Assembly: GCA_001776425.1 (NCBI GenBank) | Contig: MFBN01000020.1 | Location: forward strand, 1 to 12,921 | Length of the DNA stretch: 12,921 nt | Direction: 5' to 3' | From: Candidatus Curtissbacteria bacterium RIFCSPLOWO2_01_FULL_37_9 | Lineage (GTDB): Bacteria > Patescibacteriota > Microgenomatia > Curtissbacterales > GWA2-41-24 | Part shown: positions 1 through 7,259 of the stretch, piece after piece | Layout of the letters: each line of letters starts with the position of its first letter | How positions within the stretch are numbered: the stretch's first letter is position 1 | The notes under the pieces: model-generated | What the model was told of the DNA's origin: nothing | The model's database searches: none | Seen by the model: the letters and a program-made list of their open reading frames with translations, nothing else | Position numbers and translations under genes: made by a program

Positions 1-2
1 AC

Positions 3-1043
3 AGTGTTCTTTCGCAAAAATACAAAACTGTCGTTGGTGACGAAAATTTGGATCCAACATTTAGAATCCCCCAGACTATTCTTAAAGCAAAACCCTGGGA
101 TCAAAAATTAATTCTTGAGTATGGGATAGAGCATCCGGGCGATATGGATCATTATTTAAATCTGGTTAAGCCAAACATTGCGGTTGTCACAGCGATTAGC
201 CAAACTCATACGAAATATTTAAAAAATGTTGAAGGAGTTTTTAGGGAGAAGTCAAAATTAGTTACTGCATTAGCAAAGAGTGGATATGCGGTGTTGAATG
301 CTCAAGACCAGTATTGCCATAAAATGGCTTCAATGACATCCTCAAAAATCTGGTGGTATGGGCCAAGCGTAAAAAATGGACTTAAAATTACAAATTTTCG
401 GCAAAATTTAAACGGTTCAAGATTCAATATAGATTATTTAGGTCAAAAATCAACGGTAAAGTGGAAGATTATTGGCCGGCATCAACTTATGTCGGCTTAT
501 GCAGCAGCAACAGTCGGTCTTATTTGTAAAATGAGCTTACAACAAATATCCAGAGGTTTGTCTAAAGTTAAATCTCCAATTCATAGATTAACACCAATAG
601 TTGTTGGCAAAACTAGTATAATTGATGATACATATAATTCTTCACCAAATGCTGTTTTGGAAGCAATAGATACTTTGATTGATTTGGGAAAGAATAAACA
701 AAAAATAGCAATATTGGGGGAAATGAAGGATTTGGGAAGGTTTTCTAATAATAAACATAAGATGGTTGGTGAAAAAATCGCAAGTTCTAATGTAGATTAT
801 TTAATGACAGTAGGTCTTGTTGCCGGTCAAATCGCCGATGCAGCCAAAAATGTCAATTTTGGAGGAAAAATATTAAAAGTTGCCAGTACACATCAGGCAT
901 TAGAGAAGCTGGAAACAATTGCAACCGGAAAATCCTTAATTCTTGTTAAAGGGTCACGTCATGCTCATTTGGAAAGAGTTGTCCAAGGTCTTATGCATCA
1001 ATCTACAAAAATAGACTGTTATCATTGCGGAAAATTAAGATAA
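3..1043 (+). CDS. murF: UDP-MurNAc-tripeptide--D-Ala-D-Ala ligase MurF, 5' partial
   Basis: Cytoplasmic Mur ligase that uses ATP to add D-Ala-D-Ala to the UDP-MurNAc-tripeptide, the last soluble step of the peptidoglycan precursor. The frame is open to the window edge: codons from position 3 read SVLSQKYKTVVGDENLDPTF, typical of sequence just after a Mur-ligase P-loop, so the ATP-binding GKTT and the true start lie upstream. An in-frame TTG at 48 is not a credible start. Visible family motifs are EYGIEHPGDM, AVVTAISQTH, GRHQLMSAYAA in the central domain, then DDTYNSSPNA and LGEMKDLG, which are diagnostic of the MurF C-terminal domain. It ends TAA, 4 nt before mraY. MurE is the only close alternative, but the DDTYNSSPNA and LGEMKDLG motifs and the mraY neighbour favour MurF. 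Confidence 0.9.
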   Translation, partial: SVLSQKYKTVVGDENLDPTFRIPQTILKAKPWDQKLILEYGIEHPGDMDHYLNLVKPNIAVVTAISQTHTKYLKNVEGVFREKSKLVTALAKSGYAVLNAQDQYCHKMASMTSSKIWWYGPSVKNGLKITNFRQNLNGSRFNIDYLGQKSTVKWKIIGRHQLMSAYAAATVGLICKMSLQQISRGLSKVKSPIHRLTPIVVGKTSIIDDTYNSSPNAVLEAIDTLIDLGKNKQKIAILGEMKDLGRFSNNKHKMVGEKIASSNVDYLMTVGLVAGQIADAAKNVNFGGKILKVASTHQALEKLETIATGKSLILVKGSRHAHLERVVQGLMHQSTKIDCYHCGKLR

Positions 1044-1047
1044 TGAC

Positions 1048-2079
1048 ATGACACAAATTTTAGGATTGATATTACTTTCATTTTTTATCATAAGCGTGCT
1101 CCTGGTGCCTTTTATTAATTATTTATACAAACTAAAGTTTATTCGCCAGAAACAAACAACACGGGATATCTTTGAAGTCAGAACTCCTATATTTGACAAA
1201 CTTCATGCCCACAAAATAGGCACGCCGGTAGGTGGAGGAGCATTGATTGTTATAGTGGTTTCTGTCCTGTATCTAATTGTTATAAATTCAATATCCATAT
1301 TTGGAGTTGAACAAACATCAGTTTATCCGTTCAAACAAGAATTTCAAGTTATATTAATCACATTTATTTCGTTCGCAGCTCTGGGATTATATGATGATTT
1401 GCGCAAAACATTCGCCTTAAAGCGGGCTAAATTCTGGGGTTTACGGTTCCGCTATAAATTTTTAATTCAGTGGATATTGGGACTGGCAATTGCTTCGTAT
1501 TTATATTGGGGATTGGGAATTGATTTAGTCAATATTCGTTTTTTTGATGTGATAGACCTAGGAATTTTATATGTTCCGTTTGCTGCATTTACGATTGTAT
1601 CTTTTGCAAATGCAGTCAATATTTCTGACGGTTTGGATGGGTTAGCGACCGGATTACTGTTAATTTGTCTTTTAGCTTTTTTAGTTATTTCCCGTTCAAT
1701 ACTGGATACGACTCTTTCAATATTTATTGGTTTATGGATTGGTTCATTAATTGCTTTTTTATATTTTAATGTCTGGCCGGCAAGAATTTGGCTTGGAGAT
1801 GTGGGAGCTTTATCGTTCGGAGCCACGCTTGCGGTTTGTGGTCTTCTTTTGGGCAAACCAATTGCCCTTGGAGTGATTGGAGGTATGTTTATACTTGAAG
1901 TGATGTCCTCCTTGGTACAGCTTTTTTCAAAAAAAATATTTAAAAAAAAGCTTTTTGATGTAGCCCCGCTTCATTTGTGGCTCCAGAATAAAGGCTGGGA
2001 AGAATCGAAAATTGTCTTTAGATTTTTGCTCGCCCAGACAATGTTTGCAATATTCGGCCTTTGGCTTTCCTTCTTTTAA
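1048..2079 (+). CDS. mraY: Phospho-N-acetylmuramoyl-pentapeptide-transferase MraY
   Basis: Polytopic inner-membrane enzyme that transfers phospho-MurNAc-pentapeptide from UDP to undecaprenyl phosphate, giving lipid I. The 343-residue length suits the family, and hydrophobic segments run throughout. Motifs seen: GTPVGGGALI near residue 57, the Mg-binding aspartate pair D116-D117 in LGLYDDLRK, NISDGLDGLATG at 191-202, and LGDVGALSFG with D251. The cytoplasmic loop that normally reads HHH reads PLHLW here (H309, L310, W311), followed by the usual KGW-E-KIVFRF block. ATG at 1048 follows murF by 4 nt with no Shine-Dalgarno, suggesting translation coupled to murF. A WecA-like GlcNAc-1-phosphate transferase belongs to the same superfamily, but gene order and the GTPVGGG motif favour MraY. 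Confidence 0.92.
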   Translation: MTQILGLILLSFFIISVLLVPFINYLYKLKFIRQKQTTRDIFEVRTPIFDKLHAHKIGTPVGGGALIVIVVSVLYLIVINSISIFGVEQTSVYPFKQEFQVILITFISFAALGLYDDLRKTFALKRAKFWGLRFRYKFLIQWILGLAIASYLYWGLGIDLVNIRFFDVIDLGILYVPFAAFTIVSFANAVNISDGLDGLATGLLLICLLAFLVISRSILDTTLSIFIGLWIGSLIAFLYFNVWPARIWLGDVGALSFGATLAVCGLLLGKPIALGVIGGMFILEVMSSLVQLFSKKIFKKKLFDVAPLHLWLQNKGWEESKIVFRFLLAQTMFAIFGLWLSFF

Positions 2080-2082
2080 AAA

Positions 2083-2865
2083 ATGGCAAGCAATCAACCC
2101 ATTGGCATTTTCGATAGCGGAGTTGGCGGACTCTCTATTCTTAAAGAAGTAAAAGAAACACTGCCTTTGGAATCATTTATTTTTTTAGCAGACCAAGATC
2201 ACGTTCCTTATGGAGTAAAAACCAAAGAAGAGCTGGAGGATTTATCAGAAAGAATCACAAAATTTCTACTTAATTACCATATTAAACTTTTAGTGGTTGC
2301 ATGTAACACCGCCACTTGCTATGTTCTTGATTTTTTAAGGCTAAATTTTGATATTTCTATAATCGGAGTTGTTCCTGCGGTTAAACCCGCATCTGAAATT
2401 ACTGTCAATGGTAAGATTGCGGTGATGTCAACGCCGGCAACTGCAGAAAGTAATTATTTATCCAAATTAGTAAAAAATAACGCTTTAAATCAAAAAGTTT
2501 TAAAAGTAAGTTGTGATGGACTTGAGGAATCGGTTGAAGAACTTAACATTGGACAAATTTCCAACCTGCTTGATAAATATACTCTACAAATAGCTAAATT
2601 TGGTGCTGATGTAGTTGTACTGGGTTGTACACACTACCCTTTTTTAAAAAAAGATATTAGAAAAAGATTAAGTACGAGAGTCAAGATTATTGATTCCGGC
2701 AAAGCAATTGCCAAAAGAGTTAAAACTATTCTCAAAAAAGAGAAAAAGCTTGCTACTGGAAAATCAAAGGATATTTATTTCACAACAGCAGATCCTCTGA
2801 ATTTCTCCAAAGTTGCTTCTGCTTTATTAAAATATAAAATAACCGGGCAAAAAGCCTATATATAA
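2083..2865 (+). CDS. murI: Glutamate racemase MurI
   Basis: Cytoplasmic cofactor-independent racemase that converts L-glutamate to D-glutamate, the amino acid used by MurD, whose gene is next. At 260 residues it is normal for the Asp/Glu racemase family. Catalytic residues are visible: D11 in GIFDSGVGG, C74 in VACNTA as one acid/base cysteine, and C182 with H184 in LGCTHYPFL as the other. The substrate-loop motif DHVPYG (39-44) is also present. ATG at 2083 lies 3 nt after the mraY stop and has only an A-run before it, with no Shine-Dalgarno. Its place between mraY and murD is not the textbook dcw order, but it puts D-Glu production beside the enzyme that consumes it. Confidence 0.95.
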   Translation: MASNQPIGIFDSGVGGLSILKEVKETLPLESFIFLADQDHVPYGVKTKEELEDLSERITKFLLNYHIKLLVVACNTATCYVLDFLRLNFDISIIGVVPAVKPASEITVNGKIAVMSTPATAESNYLSKLVKNNALNQKVLKVSCDGLEESVEELNIGQISNLLDKYTLQIAKFGADVVVLGCTHYPFLKKDIRKRLSTRVKIIDSGKAIAKRVKTILKKEKKLATGKSKDIYFTTADPLNFSKVASALLKYKITGQKAYI

Positions 2866-2874
2866 ATTTTCCTA

Positions 2875-4242
2875 ATGATTGATAATAAAAAAATAGCAAT
2901 TTATGGTTTTGGTAAAGAAGGGCAATCATGCGCATTATACCTTGCGAAAAAGAATCGAATTACGATTATTGACGATAAAAATAAATCTGATTTTAACAGT
3001 GAGGATCTGGAGAAATTTAAAAAGTTAAATATAAAATTCTTTTTTGGAGGAAAATATCCCCAAAACGGTGATTTTGATTTTATTGTTCGTTCTCCAGGAG
3101 TCAGACCAGATAATATAAATGTTATAAGAATAGCAAAAAGCGGGGCAAAGCCAATATCCTCAACAACAATTTTTTTTGATGAATGTCCGGGGCAAATAAT
3201 TGGTGTAACAGGCACCAAGGGTAAGGGAACAACTGCAACATTAATTTATAAGTTTTTAAAAAGCAAATATCAGAATGTTTATTTGGCAGGCAATATAGGT
3301 ATTGCTCCTTTGGACATATTGCCGGTTCTAGATTCTCAAAGCATTATTGTTTTGGAACTTTCCAGTTTTCAACTAATAGATATTAAAAAAAGTCCGCATG
3401 TTTGCGTTGTTTTAATGATAACCACAGAACATCTTGATTGGCATAAAAATATTAGAGAATATCAACAAAGTAAAAGTTCAATAGTTTCATTCCAAAAGCG
3501 AAAAGATTTCGCAATTATCAATTATGACTATCCCGTATCAAGAGAAATGGCAAAATTAACCAAGGGAAAAGTCTACTTTTTTTCGGTTAATGAAAAGACC
3601 AACGGTATTTATCTTAAAAACGAGGATATTATCTCCCAAATTGATGAACAAGAAAAAATCTGTGAAATTAAAGATATAAAATTAACAGGAAGGCATAATT
3701 TCCAAAATGTTGTAGCAGCTGCTGCGGTAGCAAAGCTTTACAACATTGACAATAATAAAATTAAACAAGTTCTATCCAAATTTAAGGGTCTTGAATACAG
3801 GCTGCAGTTTATTGGTCAAAAGAATGGGGTGAAATTCTATAATGATTCGTCTTCTACGGTACCGGAAACTACGATTGCGGCAATTAAGGCCTTTAACTTG
3901 CCGAAGATTGTGATACTTGGCGGGTCATCCAAAAAAGCCGATTTCAGAAAGCTCGCTTTGGAAATTCATAATAATAAATCAATAAAATCAATAATTTTAA
4001 TTGGCGAGGAAGCAAAAAAGATAGAACATACTATTTTAGGCATGAATAGTCACCAAATAAATATTATTAAAAATCTAAAGTCGATGGGAGATATAGTCAG
4101 TAGAGCTTATAGTATGGCTACGGCAGGAGATATTGTTTTATTCTCTCCGGCTTGCGCATCATTTGATATGTTTTTAAATTATCAGGATAGAGGTATGCAA
4201 TTTAGCCAAGAAATTAACAAATTGATTGTTAAAAATGAATAG
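2875..4242 (+). CDS. murD: UDP-MurNAc-L-alanine--D-glutamate ligase MurD
   Basis: Cytoplasmic Mur ligase that adds D-glutamate to UDP-MurNAc-L-Ala using ATP. The 455 residues are normal for MurD. The N-terminal Rossmann-like domain begins KIAIYGFGKEGQS. The ATP-binding loop is GTKGKGTT (113-120), followed by LAGNIG, LELSSFQL, TTEHLDWH and TGRHNFQN in the central domain. The C-terminal domain has YNDSSSTVPETT (N323-D324-S325), LGGSSKKADF and the MurD signature SPACASFDMF. In the NDSKAT motif the lysine that contacts D-Glu in E. coli is replaced by S326. ATG at 2875 is 9 nt after murI without a Shine-Dalgarno. The 3' end overlaps ftsW by 8 nt. Confidence 0.94.
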   Translation: MIDNKKIAIYGFGKEGQSCALYLAKKNRITIIDDKNKSDFNSEDLEKFKKLNIKFFFGGKYPQNGDFDFIVRSPGVRPDNINVIRIAKSGAKPISSTTIFFDECPGQIIGVTGTKGKGTTATLIYKFLKSKYQNVYLAGNIGIAPLDILPVLDSQSIIVLELSSFQLIDIKKSPHVCVVLMITTEHLDWHKNIREYQQSKSSIVSFQKRKDFAIINYDYPVSREMAKLTKGKVYFFSVNEKTNGIYLKNEDIISQIDEQEKICEIKDIKLTGRHNFQNVVAAAAVAKLYNIDNNKIKQVLSKFKGLEYRLQFIGQKNGVKFYNDSSSTVPETTIAAIKAFNLPKIVILGGSSKKADFRKLALEIHNNKSIKSIILIGEEAKKIEHTILGMNSHQINIIKNLKSMGDIVSRAYSMATAGDIVLFSPACASFDMFLNYQDRGMQFSQEINKLIVKNE

Positions 4243-5350
4243 CAAAACTGCTACCCTCAATATACCTAAAGAAAAACTTGATTTTTGGCTTATAGGAACA
4301 ATTACATTTTTAGTTTTTTTTGGCTTATTGGCAATATACGATGCATCAGTGGTATCTGCATATCGTGATTTTGGAGACAAGCTTTATTATTTTAAAAATC
4401 AGTTAATTTGGGCAGTATTCGGTTTCGGGGCACTGGGTTTTTTCAGCTTTTTTGATTATAAAAGGCTATTGAAGTTTTCTTCAATCATCTTGATTATCGC
4501 CATTCTTCTTTTAATAGTTGTTTTATTACCAATAGTCAGTACAGAAATATATGGTGCACGCCGCTGGATAAATTTGGGTTTTTTAACTTTCCAGCCATCG
4601 GAATTTGCCAAATTAGCTTTAATATTTTACTCAACTGAAATGATTTCAAAATTCGAGAAGTATAAAATCAGACTAATTGATACTGGAATTGTATTTTTCT
4701 TGCCTCTGATATTAATCACAAGTTTAGTACTAATCCAACCGGATTTAGGAACAGCATTGATATATATTGGAATTATGATGACAATTTATTTTATTGGTCA
4801 GGCGCCTCTTTGGCATTTTTTTACTGCTTTGCCCTTATTAATAGTTTCCGTCATAATTTTTATTGTAAAAGAACCTTATCGGCTTACAAGAATTAAAAGT
4901 TATCTTGATCCCTTACATGATCCGCAAGGAGCTTCATATCAAATAAACCAAATATTAGTAGCCATTTCTTCCGCAGGATTATTAGGTGTTGGTATTGGTG
5001 CTTCCCGAAGTAAATTTGCGTACATTCCGGAAGTTCAAAGCGATGCGATTTTTGCCATTATAGTCGAAGAATTAGGTTTTGTTGGAGCCATATTTGTAGT
5101 TTCCCTATTCTTATTTTTAATCACGAAATCGATTCAGATAGCTTTAAATTCCCGCGATTTTCAAGGAAGAGTTTTGGCCATGGGTATAGTCGCACTGATT
5201 TCGTTTCAGGTAATCTTAAATTTAGGTTCGGCAGTTGCTTTAGTACCGTTAACCGGAATTCCCCTACCGTTTGTGTCATATGGCGGTTCATCCCTTTTCG
5301 TGACAATGTCGGCAATGGGCATATTGATTAATATTAATAAGCATTCCTGA
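4235..5350 (+). CDS. ftsW: Septal peptidoglycan glycosyltransferase FtsW (SEDS family)
   Basis: Inner-membrane SEDS polymerase that joins lipid II into glycan strands at the division site, normally with a class B PBP partner. I start it at ATG 4235, inside the last codons of murD, giving 371 residues; a TTG at 4226 would add three. Around ten hydrophobic segments are visible. Family motifs: GARRWINLGFLTFQPSEFAKLAL, IQPDLGTA, SYQINQ and GLLGVGIGASRSKF, then VQSDAIFAIIVEELGF, where D270 matches the proposed catalytic aspartate. The end carries PLTGIPLPFVSYGGSS. It ends in TGA. RodA is the closest relative, but the position between murD and murG marks it as FtsW. Overlap with murD implies translational coupling. 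Confidence 0.92.
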   Translation: MNSKTATLNIPKEKLDFWLIGTITFLVFFGLLAIYDASVVSAYRDFGDKLYYFKNQLIWAVFGFGALGFFSFFDYKRLLKFSSIILIIAILLLIVVLLPIVSTEIYGARRWINLGFLTFQPSEFAKLALIFYSTEMISKFEKYKIRLIDTGIVFFLPLILITSLVLIQPDLGTALIYIGIMMTIYFIGQAPLWHFFTALPLLIVSVIIFIVKEPYRLTRIKSYLDPLHDPQGASYQINQILVAISSAGLLGVGIGASRSKFAYIPEVQSDAIFAIIVEELGFVGAIFVVSLFLFLITKSIQIALNSRDFQGRVLAMGIVALISFQVILNLGSAVALVPLTGIPLPFVSYGGSSLFVTMSAMGILININKHS

Positions 5351-5382
5351 AATATTAATACTGGTTTGCTTTATTTATATAA

Positions 5383-6480
5383 ATGAAAAAAATTGTAATT
5401 TGCGGAGGTCATCTTACTCCGGCATTAGCTTTAATTGAAGGGTTGGAAAATAGAAAAAACATCGAAATTCTTTTTTTCGGACGAATGTTTACGACAGAAG
5501 GTTCAAAAAGTTTATCTGCGGAATTTAGAATTATCACGGGTAGAAATATTAGTTTTATTCCAATTACAGCAGGCAGGTTACAAAGGAAATTTACAAAATA
5601 CCTGTTTTTGTCACTTTTAAAAATTCCCGTAGGGTTTATACAAAGCCTGTTATATTTATTAATTAAAAGACCAAACCTAATAATTTCATTTGGTGGTTAT
5701 CTTTCCGTACCCGTAGTTTATTGCGGTTGGTTGTTGGGTATAGAATCTATTGCTCATGAGCAAGCTTCGGTTCCGGGTTTAGCAACACGAATAAATTCTC
5801 CAATTACTGAAAGAATTTTTCTTACATGGCAACAATCGGCAGAATTTTTTGACGATAAAAAAGCTGCTGTTATCGGTAATTTAACCAGAAAATCTATATC
5901 TAATATTTCTGCAAAATCCCAAAATATCCGATTTTTTTTAAAATCGAACAAAAAATTTATTTTAGTACTTGGAGGTAATCAGGGTTCACATTTTTTAAAT
6001 AATATGATTTACCATAATGTGGGATTATTAAATAAATATTCGATTTTGCATCAGATTGGTACTGCCAATTGGGAAAATGACTGGGGTAAAGCAAAAAAAA
6101 TTAAAAATACTCATTATTTTGCTGTTGATTATATAAACCCCGAGGATATTGCAGCAGTTTTACAAGAATCTATGTTGGTGATTTCGCGTGCGGGTGCAAA
6201 TACTATTTGGGATCTGGGGATTTTTAAAAAACCTTCTGTTTTGATACCGCTTCCGGCATCTTCTGGGGGCGAACAGTTCTCAAACGCTAAAATTTTAGAA
6301 AATGCCGGAATGGCAAAAATATATAATCAAGATGAAATTAATAGTCATAATTTGTCTTCTATTATTGAAGAAGCTATTTCTAACTTATCGAAATATAAAA
6401 AAGCAGCCGATAAATTTTATAAGAATATGAAAATCAATGGATTGGAACAATTTATCAAGTATTTGGAGAACATTATTTAA
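5383..6480 (+). CDS. murG: UDP-GlcNAc:undecaprenyl-PP-MurNAc-pentapeptide GlcNAc transferase MurG
   Basis: Membrane-associated GT-B glycosyltransferase (GT28) that adds GlcNAc to lipid I, making lipid II. At 365 residues it is of normal size. The N-terminal glycine loop is shortened: CGGHLTPALA (7-16) in place of the usual GGTGGH-x2-P, keeping H10. ISFGGYLSVP and AHEQASVPGLATR follow. The C-terminal nucleotide-sugar domain has LGGNQGSHFLNN, SRAGANTIWDLG, in which D277 stands where MurG usually has a glutamate contacting the UDP ribose, and GGEQFSNAKILENAGMA. It starts at ATG 5383, 32 nt after ftsW, with an AT-only leader and no Shine-Dalgarno. The sequence is divergent but the domain order and location make MurG much the best call. 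Confidence 0.88.
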   Translation: MKKIVICGGHLTPALALIEGLENRKNIEILFFGRMFTTEGSKSLSAEFRIITGRNISFIPITAGRLQRKFTKYLFLSLLKIPVGFIQSLLYLLIKRPNLIISFGGYLSVPVVYCGWLLGIESIAHEQASVPGLATRINSPITERIFLTWQQSAEFFDDKKAAVIGNLTRKSISNISAKSQNIRFFLKSNKKFILVLGGNQGSHFLNNMIYHNVGLLNKYSILHQIGTANWENDWGKAKKIKNTHYFAVDYINPEDIAAVLQESMLVISRAGANTIWDLGIFKKPSVLIPLPASSGGEQFSNAKILENAGMAKIYNQDEINSHNLSSIIEEAISNLSKYKKAADKFYKNMKINGLEQFIKYLENII

Positions 6481-6522
6481 CTTTTTTCCAGAAATTTTCT
6501 ACCAACAATTCCCATTTGAATT

Positions 6523-6551
6523 TTAAGATTAAATTATCCAAATAGTATACT
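6523..6551 (+). promoter_or_regulatory. Candidate leaderless promoter for ftsQ
   Basis: In the 77-nt gap between murG and ftsQ, a -10 like TATACT (6546-6551) sits 17 nt after a weak -35 TTAAGA (6523-6528). Only 6 nt separate the -10 box from the ftsQ ATG, so a start about 7 nt downstream of the box would fall on the ATG itself. No Shine-Dalgarno is present. The same spacing recurs before two other genes in this window, which raises confidence, but the -35 is poor. Confidence 0.45.
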
Positions 6552-6557
6552 TAATAT

Positions 6558-7232
6558 ATGGGCAAGTTATTGCTGATACTAGCTATAGTTTTGATCCTTT
6601 CCGCTTTTTCTTTGTCAGCCATATTTAAAATTAAAAAAATAGAAATTACAGGAGGCAGTAATTGCTTGACAGAAGAGATAGTCTTAAAAGACTTAAAATT
6701 ACTGGATAAGAATTTGTTTTTAGTGTTTTCAAATAAGCTGGCGGACAAAATCAAAAAACAATTTGTATGTGTTCAGGATATTGTTATTGAAAAGAAGTTC
6801 CCTTCTAAACTCTTGATTAAACTTAGAGAAGATAATCTTGTTGTTAAAATAGCCGAAACTAATTTTTTTCTTACTCGAATGGGCTATGTTGCTGAAGGAA
6901 ATTTAACCCAAGAATTGCCAGTATTTTATCTTGGGAAAGAAATTAACTTAACAAAAGGTCAAAAAATAGAAGATCAAAAAATAAAATTCGTGATTAAGCT
7001 TGTGGAGGAAATAGAAAAGTCTGATTTTTCGATTACCTCGCTAAGAGTAATAAGTGAGAATGAAGTTGCCGCATATAATAAGAATGGGACGATTGTCGTA
7101 TTTTCACTTGCCAAAGATCTTGTTGAGCAGATTAACTCTTTACAGTTAGCCTTATCTAAAGCTAAAATAGATCTGGCAAAAATTGCAAAAATTGACTTAA
7201 GATACGATAATCCGATTGTAACTAATAAGTAA
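6558..7232 (+). CDS. ftsQ: Cell division protein FtsQ (POTRA domain)
   Basis: Bitopic inner-membrane divisome protein linking cytoplasmic and outer-leaflet division factors. It has a very short cytoplasmic N-terminus, one transmembrane helix at about residues 4-26, then a POTRA-type segment starting KIKKIEITGGSNCLTEEIV and the following CVQDIVIEKKFPSKLLIKLRE typical of FtsQ/DivIB. The rest is a less conserved extracytoplasmic beta region. At 224 residues it is shorter than E. coli FtsQ (about 276) and has almost no cytoplasmic tail. ATG 6558 is chosen because the hydrophobic helix follows at once and a -10 box lies just upstream. Its position directly before ftsA and ftsZ supports the name. 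murC and murB, which often sit between murG and ftsQ, are absent here. Confidence 0.88.
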   Translation: MGKLLLILAIVLILSAFSLSAIFKIKKIEITGGSNCLTEEIVLKDLKLLDKNLFLVFSNKLADKIKKQFVCVQDIVIEKKFPSKLLIKLREDNLVVKIAETNFFLTRMGYVAEGNLTQELPVFYLGKEINLTKGQKIEDQKIKFVIKLVEEIEKSDFSITSLRVISENEVAAYNKNGTIVVFSLAKDLVEQINSLQLALSKAKIDLAKIAKIDLRYDNPIVTNK

Positions 7233-7259
7233 TACATATGATTCGTCAGGTTGATAACA

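Noticed and set aside
48..50. TTG as the murF start
   Set aside because: The frame is open upstream, and the residues before it match Mur-ligase sequence after the P-loop; the gene is simply cut by the window edge.
1467..1856. 129-codon open frame on the minus strand inside mraY
   Set aside because: It lies wholly opposite a conserved MraY coding sequence, has no recognisable motif and no promoter or ribosome site; a shadow frame.
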